Shown here: positions 32,628 through 45,981 of the stretch, in pieces
How the letters are laid out: every line of letters starts with the position of its first letter
Numbering within the stretch: position 1 is the stretch's first letter
DNA from: Venturia oleaginea
Taxonomy: Eukaryota; Ascomycota; Dothideomycetes; Venturiales; Venturiaceae
Direction: 5' to 3'
DNA: 64,000 bases
NCBI GenBank assembly: GCA_013176395.1
Contig: JABMLP010000020.1
Coordinates: forward strand, 248,001-312,000
Translations under genes and position numbers: made by a program
The notes under the pieces: generated by a model
The model's input: the letters and a program-made list of their open reading frames with translations, nothing else
Database searches by the model: none
What the model was told of the DNA's origin: nothing

Positions 32628-35600
32628 ATGGACGATTCACTCGTAGAATCCGCCTTCGAGGACGATGATTCAGACTTCGACCTCCCAGTAAAGGCGCCAG
32701 TCAAGCCTGTGGTGGGTAACTCACTCAGATCTGGCTTGCCTACTACTAATTACATCTCTAGAAACCCAAAGCTGCACCAAAGAAGGCCGTCGCAGCAAAA
32801 CCAAAAGCACCCAAGGAACCCAAAGCGCCTAAAGCACCAAAAGCAGCTGCGCCCAAGAAGCTCGCGCAATCGAAACTCAATGTGGCGGCGAAGCCTGCCG
32901 CTGGCAAGAAGCGCGCGAAGCCAGAGTCGGACGAGGAGAACTCTGACATAGACCTTGACCACAATTCAGACCATGATGCCTCGCTCCTCTCCAACACGCC
33001 CCCGAGCTCGAAAAAGCTGAAGAAGAACCCTGCGCCCGAGAAACCCGGTGGAAAACCGTTACAGACCATCGAAAACGAGAGCTTCGCAGCAGCAGTAGAT
33101 GAGGGGGAAGCTCCCAAGTCCAAGGGCAAGGCGGCATCCACAAATGCCAGTCAGAAGTACCAAAAAATCTCCCATGTGGAGCACATCTTGATTCGCCCAG
33201 ACACATATATCGGCTCAGTGGAAATGACGGATAAAGAGATGTGGGTATATAACACGGAAAAGGACCTGATCGAGTTTCGTCAGGTCAACTACGTACCTGG
33301 TCTCTACAAAATCTTCGATGAGGTGCTTGTGAATGCGGCAGATAACAAGCAAAATGACAAGAACATGGACGAAATCAAGGTCACGGTAGATCGCGAGTCT
33401 GGCGAGATCAGCGTCTGGAATAACGGAAAAGGTATCCCAATTGAATTGCACGCTGTAAGTAAGTGAGTCAAGTTTTGAATGGGATTGAACCTAATTTCCG
33501 GACAGAGTGAAGGCATGTACATCCCGGAGATGATTTTTGGCCACCTCCTCAGTTCCTCCAACTACGATGATGCGCAAGACAAAGTCACTGGAGGTCGTAA
33601 TGGTTACGGTGCCAAGCTTTGTAACATCTTCTCTACCGAGTTCACAGTCGAGACTGCGGACTCCAAGCAGAAAAAGAAGTACAAGCAAACATGGACCAAG
33701 AACATGAGTGTCAAAGGCAAGCCACTGATCACTGGCAACAAGGGAGATGACTATACCAAAGTCACCTTCAAGCCTGACTATGCCAAGTTCAACATGGTGG
33801 GTATGGACGATGACTTTGAGGCACTAGTCAAGCGTCGAATTTATGACATGGCTGGTACGCTCAAGGACATCAAAATCAAACTCAACGGCAACAGAATCAA
33901 ATGCACCAATTTCAAAAAGTACATGGAATTGTACACCAAATCTTTGCAAGCTGAAGCAGCCGAGTCTGGAGACATGATTTCGGAGAAACAAGTCATCATC
34001 ACCGACAAGCCTCACGAGCGTTGGGAGATTGGTTTCGCTGTCTCCGATGGCTCGTTCAAGCAAGTTTCTTTCGTCAATTCGATCGCTACTACATCTGGTG
34101 GCACGCACATCAAGTATGTATCGGACCAGATCACATCGAAACTCATCGAGATCATCAAGAAGAAGAACAAGAAAGGTGTGGCTCTGAAACCGGCTCAAAT
34201 CCAGAACCACATGTTCCTGTTCGTCAACTGTCAAATTGTCAACCCCGCGTTCACGTCCCAAACCAAGGAACAACTCACGACTAAAGCTACTCAATTCGGC
34301 AGCAAATTCCAAGTGAGCGATAAATTCCTCGACCAGATTGCCAAGTCTGAGATCCTGACCAATATCATGCACTTTGCCGATATGAAGGCCGATCAACTTT
34401 TGGCCAAATCTGATGGAAGCAAGCGGGCTCGCATGAACAATGCCAAGTTGACAGATGCTAACAAGGCAGGTACCAAGGACGGCTGGAAATGTACTCTCAT
34501 TCTCACTGAGGGTGACTCTGCTAGTGGTCTTGCTCTTGCTGGCCGTGCCGTGGTAGATCCCGACTTGATTGGTGTGTTCCCGCTTCGTGGTAAGCTTCTC
34601 AACGTGCGAGATGCTACTGTGGCGCAAATCTCCAACAATGCTGAAATCCAGAACATCAAGAAGTTCATGGGCTTGCAGCACAAGAAGGAGTACACCGACA
34701 CGAAAGGATTGCGATATGGTCATTTGATGATCATGACCGATCAGGATCACGATGGTTCCCATATCAAAGGCTTGCTCATCAACTTTTTGGAGGCCCACTA
34801 CCCCAGTTTACTTAAGATCCCCAATTTCCTCAACGTCTTTATCACGCCCATTGTCAAGGTTTGGCGAGGTGACCAGAAGCGCCCGAAGCAACTCAAGTCT
34901 TTCTTCACGATGCCAGAGTTTGAGGCCTGGAAATTGCAGGTCCAAGGACAGAGAGGTTGGGATCACAAATACTACAAGGGGTTGGGGACCAGCGACTCAG
35001 CAGATGCCGAAGTTTACTTCAGAGACCTTGACTTGCATCTGAAGGAGTTTGACCCTATGAAGAAGGAAGAGGCTGAGATGATCGACCTCGCCTTCTCCAA
35101 GAAGAAGGCCGATGCCCGTAAGAATTGGCTTCGCGAATTCGTTCCCGGCACTTTCCTCGACATGTCAGCCAAGCGGATCACCTATGACGAGTTCATCAAT
35201 AAGGAGCTGATCTTGTTCAGTATGGCGGACAATCTTCGATCCATTCCCTCAGTTGTGGATGGGCTCAAGCCCTCTCAGCGCAAGGTTCTCTACACCTGTT
35301 TCAAGCGTAATTTGAGGAAAGATATGAAGGTTTGCGAACTGGCTGGTTTGGTCGGTGGCATGACCAACTACTTGTATGGTGATGCTTCTATGCAACAGAC
35401 CATCGTCGGTCTCGCACAGGATTTTGTTGGTTCCAACAACATCAATTGTCTCGAGCCAAGTGGTAATTTCGGTTCTCGACGCATGGGTGGTCAAGATGCT
35501 GCTAGCGCTCGATATGTCTACACACGCCTTTCGCCATTCGCTCGCAAAATCTTCAGTAAGGACGACGAGGCTCTTCTCACCTACTACGAGAATGATGGTA

Positions 35601-38047
35601 GAGAAATCGAGCCTGTCAATTATGTGCCAGTCGTGCCTCTACTCTTACTCAACGGTGCAGATGGTATTGGTACTGGCTGGAGCACATCGATACCAAATTA
35701 CAAGCCGGAAGATATCGTCGAAAATCTCAAGCTTCGCATGGCGGGTGACTCGAAGGAGAGTATGAAGCCTATGCAGCCCTGGTTCCGAGGCTTCTGTGGT
35801 ACCACCGAGAATCTAGGAAACGATCGATGGAAGTTCAGTGGTATCATACAACAGACTGGTGACAATGAGGTCGAAATCACCGAATTGCCTGTCCGCTTGT
35901 GGACCCAGGACTTCAAGGACAGGCTTGAAGACATGATCAAGGCTGAGAAGACTCCGTCGTTCATCAAGGATTACCTGGAGTACAATACGCCAACCAAGGT
36001 GCACTTTATTATCAAGATGGAGGACAAGCATATGAAGATCGCGCTTGAGAAAGGTCTGGAGGAGACCTTCAAGCTCACCAAATCGATGGCCACATCCAAC
36101 TTGGTTGCATTCGACGGACAGGGCCGAATTCACAAGTATGAGACGGTGCTTGACATCATGGAAGAGTTCTACCATATTCGTCTTCAGTATTACGACAAGC
36201 GCAAGGTAAGATGCCAGTCACGTTGCTTTCGATCTCCCAATACTGACGTGACAGGCTCATCTTCTGAGCGAAATGCACAAGGATCTTGACCGCTGGACCA
36301 ACCAGGCCAGGTTTATCAAGATGATCATTGAAGGTGATCTTATTGTCTCCAAAAAGAAGAAGTCCGTCCTGCTAGCTGAGCTCAAGAAGCTGAATTTTAA
36401 GCCGATTCCGAAGGTCGAAGATGCTTCCCAAGCAGCGGAGATCGAGCGAGCACTTCAGAGCCCAGATGATGATGATGAAACTGCAGGAGGCTCAGATATC
36501 GGTGCGACAGACTACGATTACCTTCTAGGCGTAAGTCTTACAAAGACCTTGTTGTGTCTGCCAGGCTAATTAATGTTCAGATGGCCATTTGGTCCTTGAC
36601 TCAGGAGCGTGTCGAGAAAATTCTGAAGAACATCGGTGACAAGGAGATCGAAGTTGATACCTTTCTCAAGCTCAGCTCTAAGGACATTTGGACCCAAGAA
36701 CTAGACGCCTTCCTCGAAGAATGGCACCTTCAGCTCGAAGACGAGAAGACACGCAAGAAGACGATTGCTGGCATCTCCCGTCGCGCTTCTGCCAAACTTG
36801 GCATCAGCGTCAAGGGTGGTCGCAAGAAGAAGCGAAATGGCTCCGATGATGAGAGCAGCGATGATGAGTTTGTCGTCGGCAAGAAAAAAGGTCCTAAGTC
36901 CATCATGGATCGCATCAAGCCAAAAGCACCTTCTACTCTCATGAGTTTCTTCAGTCAGCCAGCAGCAGCGCCTCCCAAACAGGCGGCAGAAAACAAAGCT
37001 CCGGCACCCCGTCCGGCAAGCAAGCCCAAGTCCAAGTCGCCCATGGATGTCGACGACGAAGACGACTTCATGGAGATCGATGCCCCTGAAGTTGTGGCCG
37101 TCAAGAAGCCCCCTCTCGTCGTGGCGAAAGTGAAGCCTGCTCCAGTACCGAAACTTAAGAGCAAGCCGAAGAGGATTGCCGATCTAAGTGACGATGATGA
37201 GGACGATATCTTCGCAGCTGTTGCAGAAGAAACTAAAACAAAGGTTGCTGAGCCACTTCCGCCTCGTGCAGCTCATGCTAAAAAGGCAACGAAATACGTC
37301 CACGATGATAGCGACTCTGACTCAAATGGCGACGATATGCTAGGCGACGTCAGCATGATGGTCAAAGGTATTGGCGGCACAAATGGAATAGCCAGCGGTC
37401 GCCCATTGTTCACAGCCACTACTGCACGACCAGGTAGCGGCCATGGGCTGCCAAAGCCAAAATCCCGTTCCAAGTCAATCTCGGACGAGGATGGCGTTGA
37501 CGATACTGACTATACGAGACTGATTCCCCAAGATTCACCACGTCGTCCTGCTGCTCGAAATGCCAACGACGCCATGGCTCTTGACGAAGATGACGAGGAG
37601 AGTTTTGAGCTGCCACCCCCAAAAATTGCATCTAAAGCTAAGGCAGCTGCTAAACCTGTAGCAAAGAAGACTGCTGCTCCAAAGGTCAAGGCTGCAACTG
37701 TCATCGCGGCAGCTACAAAGAAGGTCATGTCTCTTTCTCCCGCTGCAAAGGCGTATGCTAAAAAGCTTGAGAAGACCAAGGCCGCGTCTCCGTTGAAGAA
37801 GAAAGCGTACGAATCTGAGTCAGAAGAAGAGGGGGAGCAAGACGAGGAGGTCAACAAATTGGCTGATCAGCTTTTGAGCGACGAAGACGAAGACATGGAT
37901 GATGAGAGTACCGTGGCAGTCGCACGTCCTTCTCGTCGTGCTGCAGTCGCGGCTATAACGAAGACGAAGAGATACGTTGTGAGCGATGATGAGGAGAGCG
38001 AAGAGGAAGAGACCGAGATGACTTTTGATGATGCTGAGTCTGATTGA
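32628..38047 (+). CDS. TOP2: DNA topoisomerase II
   Basis: Nuclear type IIA topoisomerase, ATP-dependent double-strand passage needed to untangle chromosomes. Five exons (32628-32711, 32762-33454, 33506-36205, 36255-36530, 36581-38047) give 1739 residues, long for the family because of extended charged ends. GHKL ATPase: DEVLVNAADNK, NNGKGIPI and GGRNGYGAK (about 289). TOPRIM: EGDSAS (about 594) and DQDHDGSHIKG. DNA-gate: RMGGQDAASARYVYT with the catalytic Tyr at about residue 929, and LNGADGIGTGWST. All splice phases agree and restore conserved text such as ELHA/SEGMYIPEMIFGHLL and KRK/AHLLSEMH. The N-terminal 150 and C-terminal 450 residues are Lys/Ala/Pro and Ser/Asp/Glu-rich, typical of regulated, phosphorylated tails. 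The first exon is only 28 codons. Confidence 0.98.
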
Positions 38048-41000
38048 TTGATTGATTCTGGATGCGAAGTGTCAGGCTGGTTTCAATTGTGAAATGGAGC
38101 GACATGCCCGAGGTGTCGGATGCATGACAGCACTGAACAGACACAAGCAGCATCGTCGGAGTGCAGAGAGATGAGCCGAAGTATCACGATACTAAGCAAT
38201 ACAATAAGTGCCTACTCGTTGAGATGACAGTCTCAATATCCTCACGACACGTCTCAATTCATTGATGAGGCCTCTTTAGGTCGTTCGCGGCTAATGTCCA
38301 TCTCCCGTCTCTCATGTGTTAGACCCGCGCCGGCCGCGCTGGAATACAAGAACAAGACCGGAGCCGGTGTACTCACCCACTGAACTGCGGGGTATTTCTC
38401 AAAACCATTGCCAGCACACTCGAGGACTCGTACGAAGAAAAACATTACTTCCTCTTGAGCCGGTATGTACTACCCACCCGGCCATGTGCAACAAGACTGT
38501 CACCGCGTTACCTGGATCTACTCCCATAGCGTAACGCATGGGCCACACCAAGATCATGTGATTAACCATTGACAAGAGGGAGTACAGCTTGCAAGGATCA
38601 ATGAGGACAAATCCCGGGAGAGACGGGAATTCCGGGACGGGACGGGTGACTGCAGTGCGACCATCCTCAAAGGAGATGGTTTGGAGGGGCGGGCTCTCTC
38701 GCTGCCGCAAACCAGACTATTCCCCCTTGAGAATCCAACACCAAAGCCAGATAGTGATAAACCAAGTTTATTGACAGGCCAGTCGCACGACTTTGGCCAT
38801 ACCAGGAAATGTCCACTGATAGAGCAAAACCAAATGCGGTGCTTCGAAGAGACCTCTCTGTCTTGATCACAACGCCTGTCACTCACCTGTCAGTCTCCTG
38901 TCAAAGCAGCCACCCGCTCTCATATCTGTTCTAACAAGAAAGCTTGGCAACACAGTTGCAGAGATATCACAGTGATAACCAGGTTGGCCACCCGCTGCAG
39001 AGAAGTGTAGATTGTGCGATACATCACCCCTGTACCCATGCTTTTGTTGAAACCCGTGCGACGTCGAACCGGCAAAGACGTGATGGCGCCTACGGCTGCC
39101 TGACAGGGGCTACACGGTTGTTCAAGCCATAGTAAATAGTAAATTCTCCGACGACTGCCATGCGCTCCTAGTACCACGAGAGATGCTACCACAAAATAGC
39201 CCAAGATGGACAGTGGGGGGCCCTTCTGCGTGAGGAGGGCGGCACTTCTTTGAGCTCAAGAACGAGTCGTTGAATCGCGTACAGCACTCTGCGGCTCTTT
39301 GCAGTGTTGAGGACGAGTCCAAGCACCTAGGAGCGGTCTGCTCGAAGCCTTCGACTTGACGCAGCCCGGGTACTCAACAGACAAAGACTTCACGAAGCGG
39401 TGAAGTAAGTGTATTTCTATGGACGTCTTTATTCCGCAGAAAGAGGAGCTGGGCTTTTGAAAATTACTGCTGAGTCGGGTACTTTTTTCTTTCTGTTGAT
39501 AGTGAGCGATGGGGTACAACTTTCATCACGGGCTATCGTCCAGATATCCGTTGTTGCACCTATTGTTATGGTGTCGTGCGGGCCTCGAGTCTTTGCACCT
39601 CTCAGCCATCACACAAAGAGCTAATTAGGAGAAGCAGTGATACATGTCTTCCCAACGAAAAGCATAAAGGCATATCTACCATCTTCTACGGAGGCTGAAT
39701 CAGGTCAGAACAGCCATCCGCTCGTCAGTCAACTCTTTGTGGTTGCATCTTTCATATGCTGTCGTTTGTCGCGTTGCTAGCAAGCAACATATGGTACGTA
39801 CATCCCCTGCATGTTTCGAGGTGTGACAACCGGCAAGTTGCTTAAGACATGGCATAGAGGAAATGCCGAGCTGTTTATTGGTTGTTTTCTCTGCAATGTC
39901 GAATTCGCATTGGACCATTGCACCGTGAGAGGCGTCGTTCGTAGTCCAAAATGGTTCACGGCAGGGATTTACGGTGCGGGAGTAGCCATGAATCTTGAGA
40001 AGCCAGGCGATGCAACACGAGATCGAAGCTAGGGCACTCTCCGGTTCGGGCTTTGGGCTGGGGCAAAGACCAAGCTTCGCAAGCCCAGAATCAAACAGTG
40101 GGCCAATCTGTGTAGCATTTGCAGGGCTGCAGCTGCAAAACTCTCCGATGGGTATCATTGGCGGTGACATCTCAACCCCGGAGACGGAGATTTACTTGCA
40201 TATGCGATGCTGCCTCCGCATCTTTGGGTCATCGACCCCTGCTGAAAGATGGATGTCTGATTGAAGCTGCGAGCGGTGGGCGCGGATGCGGTAATGGGCC
40301 GATGAACCCATGTACTCAATCAACATCTGCCTCTTCCACAGCCTGCTCTTGCTATTCTGAAGCCCCGGAATGTTCTCTATACATGATTGTCAACAAGCAC
40401 GACTGTCCTTTTGCTCCGCATCCTCGACTGCCGGTACTTTTGTCCCTCTTCTTCAGTAGCCGATACTAACCAACAGCTCCCATCACGTTAACGGTGCCTT
40501 CGGAGGCCCTCCGGTCGATTCAAAAGACGGCAGAGCGAAGCAGCCGGACTTCACGAAACTTCTCCATCCACGATTCAACGTTGAATACGTATCAAGCTGC
40601 CAGCGGTCGCGTGTTCATCACGGGAGCTTGTTGACCTCTAATTCACCCCCAAACCGTTCACTAGGTACGTTCTTCATTCACCGAGAGACGAAGTGACGTG
40701 CTGCCTATCTCGCATCGTGAGCCGGTTGGTCTAAACAAACAGCCCGGGCTGCTTGACCTAGTGGGCCTGATGCTCAGTAGCGGAAATATGTATTGACGTT
40801 GGCAGTAGTGACGGAGCCCTCCACAACAATTCGCCCTCGACCTTCCCACGGCAAAGTACTATTTCGGGAGCATTGGCCTTCGCTGGCGTCCTTCTCAACT
40901 TAGTCGGACAAGGCGTTTGAAAACAATCGTTGAATTTACCTCTTCCCGTTCTCTGTCAAAGAACCGGAGCCGTCTAAAGGTAGCTTCCCGTGAATACCCC

Positions 41001-41306
41001 CGCTTCACAGCTCGGTCCGTTAGTGCTGAAGAAAGTAGCTAAACGTTCCTGCATAGCATTAGCTTCGAACATACTGGAGTGTATCTGCAGTTCATCTCTT
41101 TGAGGCCCGCTGTCGATATAAGTTCACACTTTATCCTCGTGAGTGCAACTGCAAACAAAGTCCATCGGCCATCTCTCGCGGTTTGAACATTGGTTATTCC
41201 CTCATCTCCATCTCGCCAGCTTGATATCATACTCCTTCTCCTTTGGACTGCTCAACAATCACACCACCTTATCGACTCATCATCGACAACAGGACCGCCT
41301 TACACG
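38048..41306. other. 3.26-kb gene-free region upstream of the APSES gene
   Basis: The longest gap in the window. Reading frames on both strands are short, overlap one another and show no family. The right part is expected to be promoter and 5' leader of the APSES regulator, which in developmental regulators is often long. No repeats were noticed. Confidence 0.5.
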
Positions 41307-43043
41307 ATGAAGGTAGAAGACTTGCTCAACCCTGTCCGGAATCAGACTGACGGCCAGGAGCTGAGGAGTGGAGGTGTGCAGGCCCCCTCACAACAACAGC
41401 CACAAGAAATGGCATACCCCTCACGCTCGCCGTCACAAAGCCTGAGCTATAGATCTTCCCCTTCTATGACCTACTACTCGCCATCCACTCCAGGTGCGAA
41501 GAAACAGAGACTACGCAAAGACGCTCCCGTTATTCGCAAAGCGCAAACCAATGGAGTAGTTCAGTTTCCTGCTTATGAAGCTGGCGACGATGAGCTCCTT
41601 GCAGCTCAGTATGAGATGCATCAGATAACGCCCCGTGGGAACATTACCGAGCACTGCCACAAGTATCCGTATAGCAGCGACAAAAAGGAGTTCCAGGAGA
41701 ATACTGGTAGGGATGGTTTCAAGGGTAAGACTTGCAACATTTTACATGCTAAGGCCAGCATGCTTACTTACACGTGAACAGTCTTCCAATACACATACAT
41801 CATCCCAGGCGATCCGAAAGAGTACACTGTGATGTGGGACTACAACATAGGCCTCGTTCGCATCACACCATTCTTCAAATCGTGCAAGTATACCAAGGTA
41901 CGTTGCTCTTCTTTCCCATGCCTTTTCTGCTACTGACAGCTGTACAGACAACGCCGGCGAAAGTCTTAAATGTCAACCCTGGTCTCAAGAATATTAGCTA
42001 CAGTATCACAGGCGGTGCACTGGCTGCGCAAGGTAAGGAGATGAACGTACCTCATAGAGCCTTTCCCTGACCCCCGCACAGGCTACTGGATGCCATTTCA
42101 ATGTGCGAAAGCGGTTGCCGAGACTTTCGCATACAACATTCGCTATGCGTTGGTCCCGATATTTGGCAAAGATTTCCTGAACGCCTGTCTACGACCTGAG
42201 CATCCGAGTTATGGCAGCTTCAAGATTGATCATGCGGTTATCGCCCACTGCGGGAACGAGACGAAATTGTGGCCTTTGCGAGACGATGCCCGTGCTACTC
42301 CAGCATCATCTCGCGCGCCGTCTGAAGCTCCAGACACACCACGCCCAGAGCGAAACATCTTGCAGTCCAAGCAGTTCAAAAAGCTGAGACCAAAGTTGGC
42401 CATCAAGCCCACCTCACCAGAAAGTGGGTACGGCACTGATACCGATGGTGGAAACTCTGTGTATTCGCCTGCAGTCTCGCCAGCGCCATCTACGTGGGCA
42501 TCCATCAACCGGCCAGTGACGCCAATCTCCATGCCAACCACACAACCACTCACACCAGTCACGGTGATGAGTTCAAGCTTTGACGGCAATAATGACGGTG
42601 GTGCAACTCCAGTAAAGTCGTATGCACCTTCTGAACTTGAATCTGCGAATGCTCTCTTACAACTCTGTAGGAAGGAGGTCTTGCACCACGGGTTAGTGCC
42701 TCCAATGTTGCCATCATCAACTCCAACGCACCCTTGTCCCACGAATCCTTCGACCCCAATTCCTCGCTCCACCGATGCGAGAACCGACAATAACAGTCCA
42801 CAAGCGAAACGCAGACTCGCGGATCTTGATGCGGGGTATGTTGCTGACGGTAGCTCGGCGGCAAGTAAGGCTGGTGGTTTAACGCCCAGTCTTGTGCCCA
42901 CACCCACTGCAGATGAGGACGACGGGAAGGCCATTCTTTTTGGTGAGGTTGCGAAGCGTTGGGTGAGCCCGTTGAAGAGAATGACCGGTGAAGACTTTGA
43001 AACTGCGCATCGGCAGAAGCGTCGTCGGTTCATGTCTGTTTGA
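41307..43043 (+). CDS. APSES-type transcription factor, Xbp1-like
   Basis: 526-residue nuclear DNA-binding protein of the APSES (KilA-N-like) family, which governs development and stress responses in fungi. Exons 41307-41724, 41782-41897, 41948-42032 and 42082-43043; junctions rebuild the domain exactly (GRDGFK/VFQYTY, KYTK/TTPAK, AAQ/GYWMPF). The APSES domain spans about residues 90-215: [74 protein letters not shown]. This sequence is closer to the Xbp1-like branch than to StuA or Mbp1, and no ankyrin repeats follow. Flanks are Ser/Pro/Thr-rich and disordered; a basic HRQKRRRF patch ends the protein and may be a nuclear signal. Confidence 0.9.
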
Positions 43044-43350
43044 CGACTAATTTTCCCATCCTACCCTGTCTGTCGAGTTTTGCATTGCGAGCGGAGTTTT
43101 CTGGTATGTTCCTCCCTGTTCAGAGCCCGCGGAGATTGTATGAGGTTAGGTTGAGAAGGACGGGATGAATGCATGGCTGGCGTTAGGAAGATACCAGATT
43201 GGCTGACAGCTTCTTCATGTTCCCGCTCTGTTGCGAAGCAGCGGGACAGACTTATTACAATTATTATTTAGCATCACCAATGTAACATTATGGAAGAGAC
43301 ACTCTTTCCTTTCACAACATCTAGGTTCACTTGAATGCTTGCTGGATCGT
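43044..43350. other. Convergent 3' spacer
   Basis: About 300 bp between the ends of the convergent APSES and GST genes; expected to hold both 3' UTRs. Nothing else seen. Confidence 0.5.
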
Positions 43351-44216
43351 TTACTTCTGTCCATTGGCAGCTTGCGCTTTCAACTTCGCAATTCGTGAAG
43401 CAGTCCTCTCAGACACGACTTCTTCGTCCCAGATCTTGGTCACACTCTCCTTCGCGACAGTTGCCTTTACCCATTTGGAGAAATTAGGTAGCGTGTCCAA
43501 TCCTGCCTTTACAGAGGTAGGTAGTAATCCTCTGCTTGAAAGCGCATAGATGCGCAGTAAAAACGGCGCTATGTTGACCTTTTCGCATCGTTAGCACACG
43601 GCCCTTCACTTCTCTCACACGCATAGATGGCAGGCTCATAGAAGCATACCTCGGCGAGTGTAAGCTCTGAACTTCCCCCGAAGAATGGCCCGGCATCCTC
43701 CAAGAGCGGTTCGATATCCTTCTTCACAGCAGCAACCCACTCCTTGCTCGTCGCCTCCTTCTCCTTGTCATCTTTCGCCCTGAAGATGGCAAACATGAAG
43801 CCCCCAATCTTTGTGTTCCATGTATCGATGAAGAAGTGAATACGAGCGCGTGTCAGAGCCGAGGTGGGGGAGGAATTGGAGGCGGGGGGGAGAGAGCTGG
43901 GATGGGCGTCGCAAAGAAACTGGGCGACGATGGAGGATTCGGTGATGACTTCATTTTGAAGGGGACCGTTCGTGTAGGAGAGTGCTGGGACAAGTCCGCG
44001 CTGGGCGATTGTTAGAGGAGAGAGTGTATGTATGTGGAAGTGCTCGAAAGAACGTACGGGATTGACATCCAGGTACCATGGTTCGCGTGGCTTGTCGAGA
44101 TCAATTATCACCTCGTCGTACGGTAGTTTGAGCTCCTCGAGAGCAATGTGAGCGCGGTGGGCGTAGGGACAGCCATGGTTCGTGTATAGAATGATCTTTG
44201 GTGTTTCGGAAGTCAT
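43351..44216 (-). CDS. Glutathione S-transferase, omega-like
   Basis: 245-residue cytosolic GST. Exons 44216-44058, 44000-43650 and 43578-43351; introns 56 and 71 nt. The thioredoxin-like N-terminal domain has NHGCPYAHRAHIALEELKLP, where a CPYA motif (Cys about 16) in place of Ser/Tyr points to omega-like thioltransferase or dehydroascorbate-reductase chemistry. It is followed by the conserved NPRGLVPAL (cis-Pro region, rebuilt across intron 1) and ITESSIVAQFL. The helical C-terminal domain includes LTLAEVNIAPFLLRIYAL, also rebuilt by splicing. Likely role: glutathione-dependent reduction or detoxification. Substrate not predictable. Confidence 0.92.
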
Positions 44217-44862
44217 GGTAGCTACAATTGCTTTTGTGCAGGGGCGAGTAGAATACTTGTATCTTCTTCTACATATTCCATCCCACTCAGGCTAATGCCA
44301 TTGTTTATACGCGTCGCCGTTCAGCGTTGATTAATAATCCTTTCCGCGCTTTCGGATGCGTCCCAACTTCTGCCCTTCGGCCTTCACACTTCCGGCCAGC
44401 AACAGCATCCGACTGCTTCACAACAAGTCTCTCGCTCAATACGCCATCTATCCCCAATTGGCGTTCATCATGTAGTTCGATCGTGTCTCCATAGTACCCT
44501 CTGGCCTTGGCTTACAGGCCGCATTTCTTGGAAAGTGTCTAATAATGCCTCAAATGTTGAATACGGCTCTAAAAAGATACACAAACTACAAGAACGATTG
44601 TGATCCTCCATCAATATTTGGATCCTCCATCAAGCCTTCCAGGGGCAATCAGACAAAACAGCACCGTGGCTTTTGCAAACATCCCAAAACTCCGGTCCGC
44701 TGAATTTAGGCGTATAACGTGGCTTACACTATGGAACAGGATTAGAGGTATTCCTTTATAAGAGCTGGATGCACTTGCATATCTTCCGAGGGCTTTGATG
44801 TTTGCTGTGCCGACCTCGCGTTGAAAAGTCTCTGACATGGTGTTAGCACCTCCCACTCGAAT
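44217..44862. other. Intergenic, no supported gene
   Basis: Promoter side of the GST gene and possible 3' continuation of the small secreted-protein gene. A weak extra exon starting near 44803 could add a few Cys-containing codons to that gene but is not supported enough to call. Confidence 0.4.
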
Positions 44863-45163
44863 TTACCAAAGAAAGTATGCACCCATCTCGCCACCAAGGT
44901 CTGCACATGTTGATGTCGTTGCGTCCTGATGCATCGGTCCGCCCTTATACCACAGGCATGCGCATAATTTGAAATATTTAACCGGTTCCTTGTGCGCCTC
45001 ATTGATGCTTTCCTCGTTAGTTCCGATGCTTTCCACTGCCTCAGTTGGAGAGGCGTAAGCCATGCTATCGAAGTCGGGTTAGCTTTTCAACAGGCGCATC
45101 ACCAGATGAAGGTCCTTACACAAGAAGAGTGGATAGGGAGAACAGAAAGGTGGCAGGCTTCAT
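44863..45163 (-). CDS. Candidate small secreted cysteine-containing protein
   Basis: Exon 1 45163-45120 and exon 2 45064-44863 give 81 residues. The 54-nt intron has a GTAAGG donor, a GCTAAC branch and a GATAG acceptor, and it falls inside the signal peptide. The predicted N terminus MKPATFLFSLSTLLVMAYA has a clear hydrophobic core and an AYA cleavage site. The mature part reads FKLCACLWYKGGPMH, then DATTSTCADLGG; a C-x-C followed by D-ATxxxC and GG recurs in several fungal small secreted proteins, but I cannot name a family. The stop directly after YFLW overlaps a possible GTAAAT donor, so a third exon with more cysteines is possible. It borders a mobile-DNA island. Confidence 0.5.
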
Positions 45164-45981
45164 GGTGACGTATCTGAGGGATTCCAGTGAAGGAGCTGGA
45201 TGGAAATGTTGGCAGACGATAAACGATGAAGTCGAGGAATGATAGCGAGTATGCTGGTTTGCTGAAATCTCTGCCTCCTTTATACCGTTTCTCATCGCTT
45301 TCCGATCTGATTGCGTCCAAGACTTTTTAATCTTATTTGGCTCCCACGCCAAACAATGCTCAGCGAGTGTGATTGTCGACGAACTTAGTATGAGCTCAGG
45401 AACCTTCTCATACAAAATACATCCGTGAGGAGCTAAAATCACGGTACTACAACTTCGAGAGAAGTAAGGATAGAGCAAGGACATCTACGGTACCTCCCAC
45501 GTGGCTACAGGGCTCGGCCCACGAATCATACTTTGTACTCCCCACGATGTCACAACAAACAGTTGTATGGTGAGTTGCCAGCTATTTTTAAGTCTTCCTC
45601 TTGATTGAGCAGTAGAGGCGTTCTCCACTCTTCCCAAATACATGCAAAGTATGTCGGTGCACCACGCACAGGGCTACGCACGTGACGTATACAGGGCACA
45701 TAAAGTAGATTAATGACGCATGTAACAACACCACGCCGAGGCCATATTACTAGAATCTTGAATATTTCCAAAGGAGGATACAGATGCGTAGTTATTGATA
45801 GCGGAGGTGTTTATGGTGACTGATGCGGATATAGGGTTTTTAGTAGCTATCAATAACAACTCATGTGGTACTCTCTAGAAAGGGGACCGGTTGAAGTTGC
45901 TACCTACTGTCGCTACGCCTCCGTCTATCCAAGACCTTCCTCCACCTTTAAACTTTTCGCTCTCCGCCTTTTACATTGTAC

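Noticed and set aside
33824..34798. 324-codon antisense frame within TOP2
   Set aside because: Mirror of a strongly biased, conserved coding exon; no independent evidence.
39700..40170. 156-codon minus-strand frame in the gene-free region before the APSES gene
   Set aside because: No family, overlaps several other equally long frames, no intron signals linking it to neighbours.
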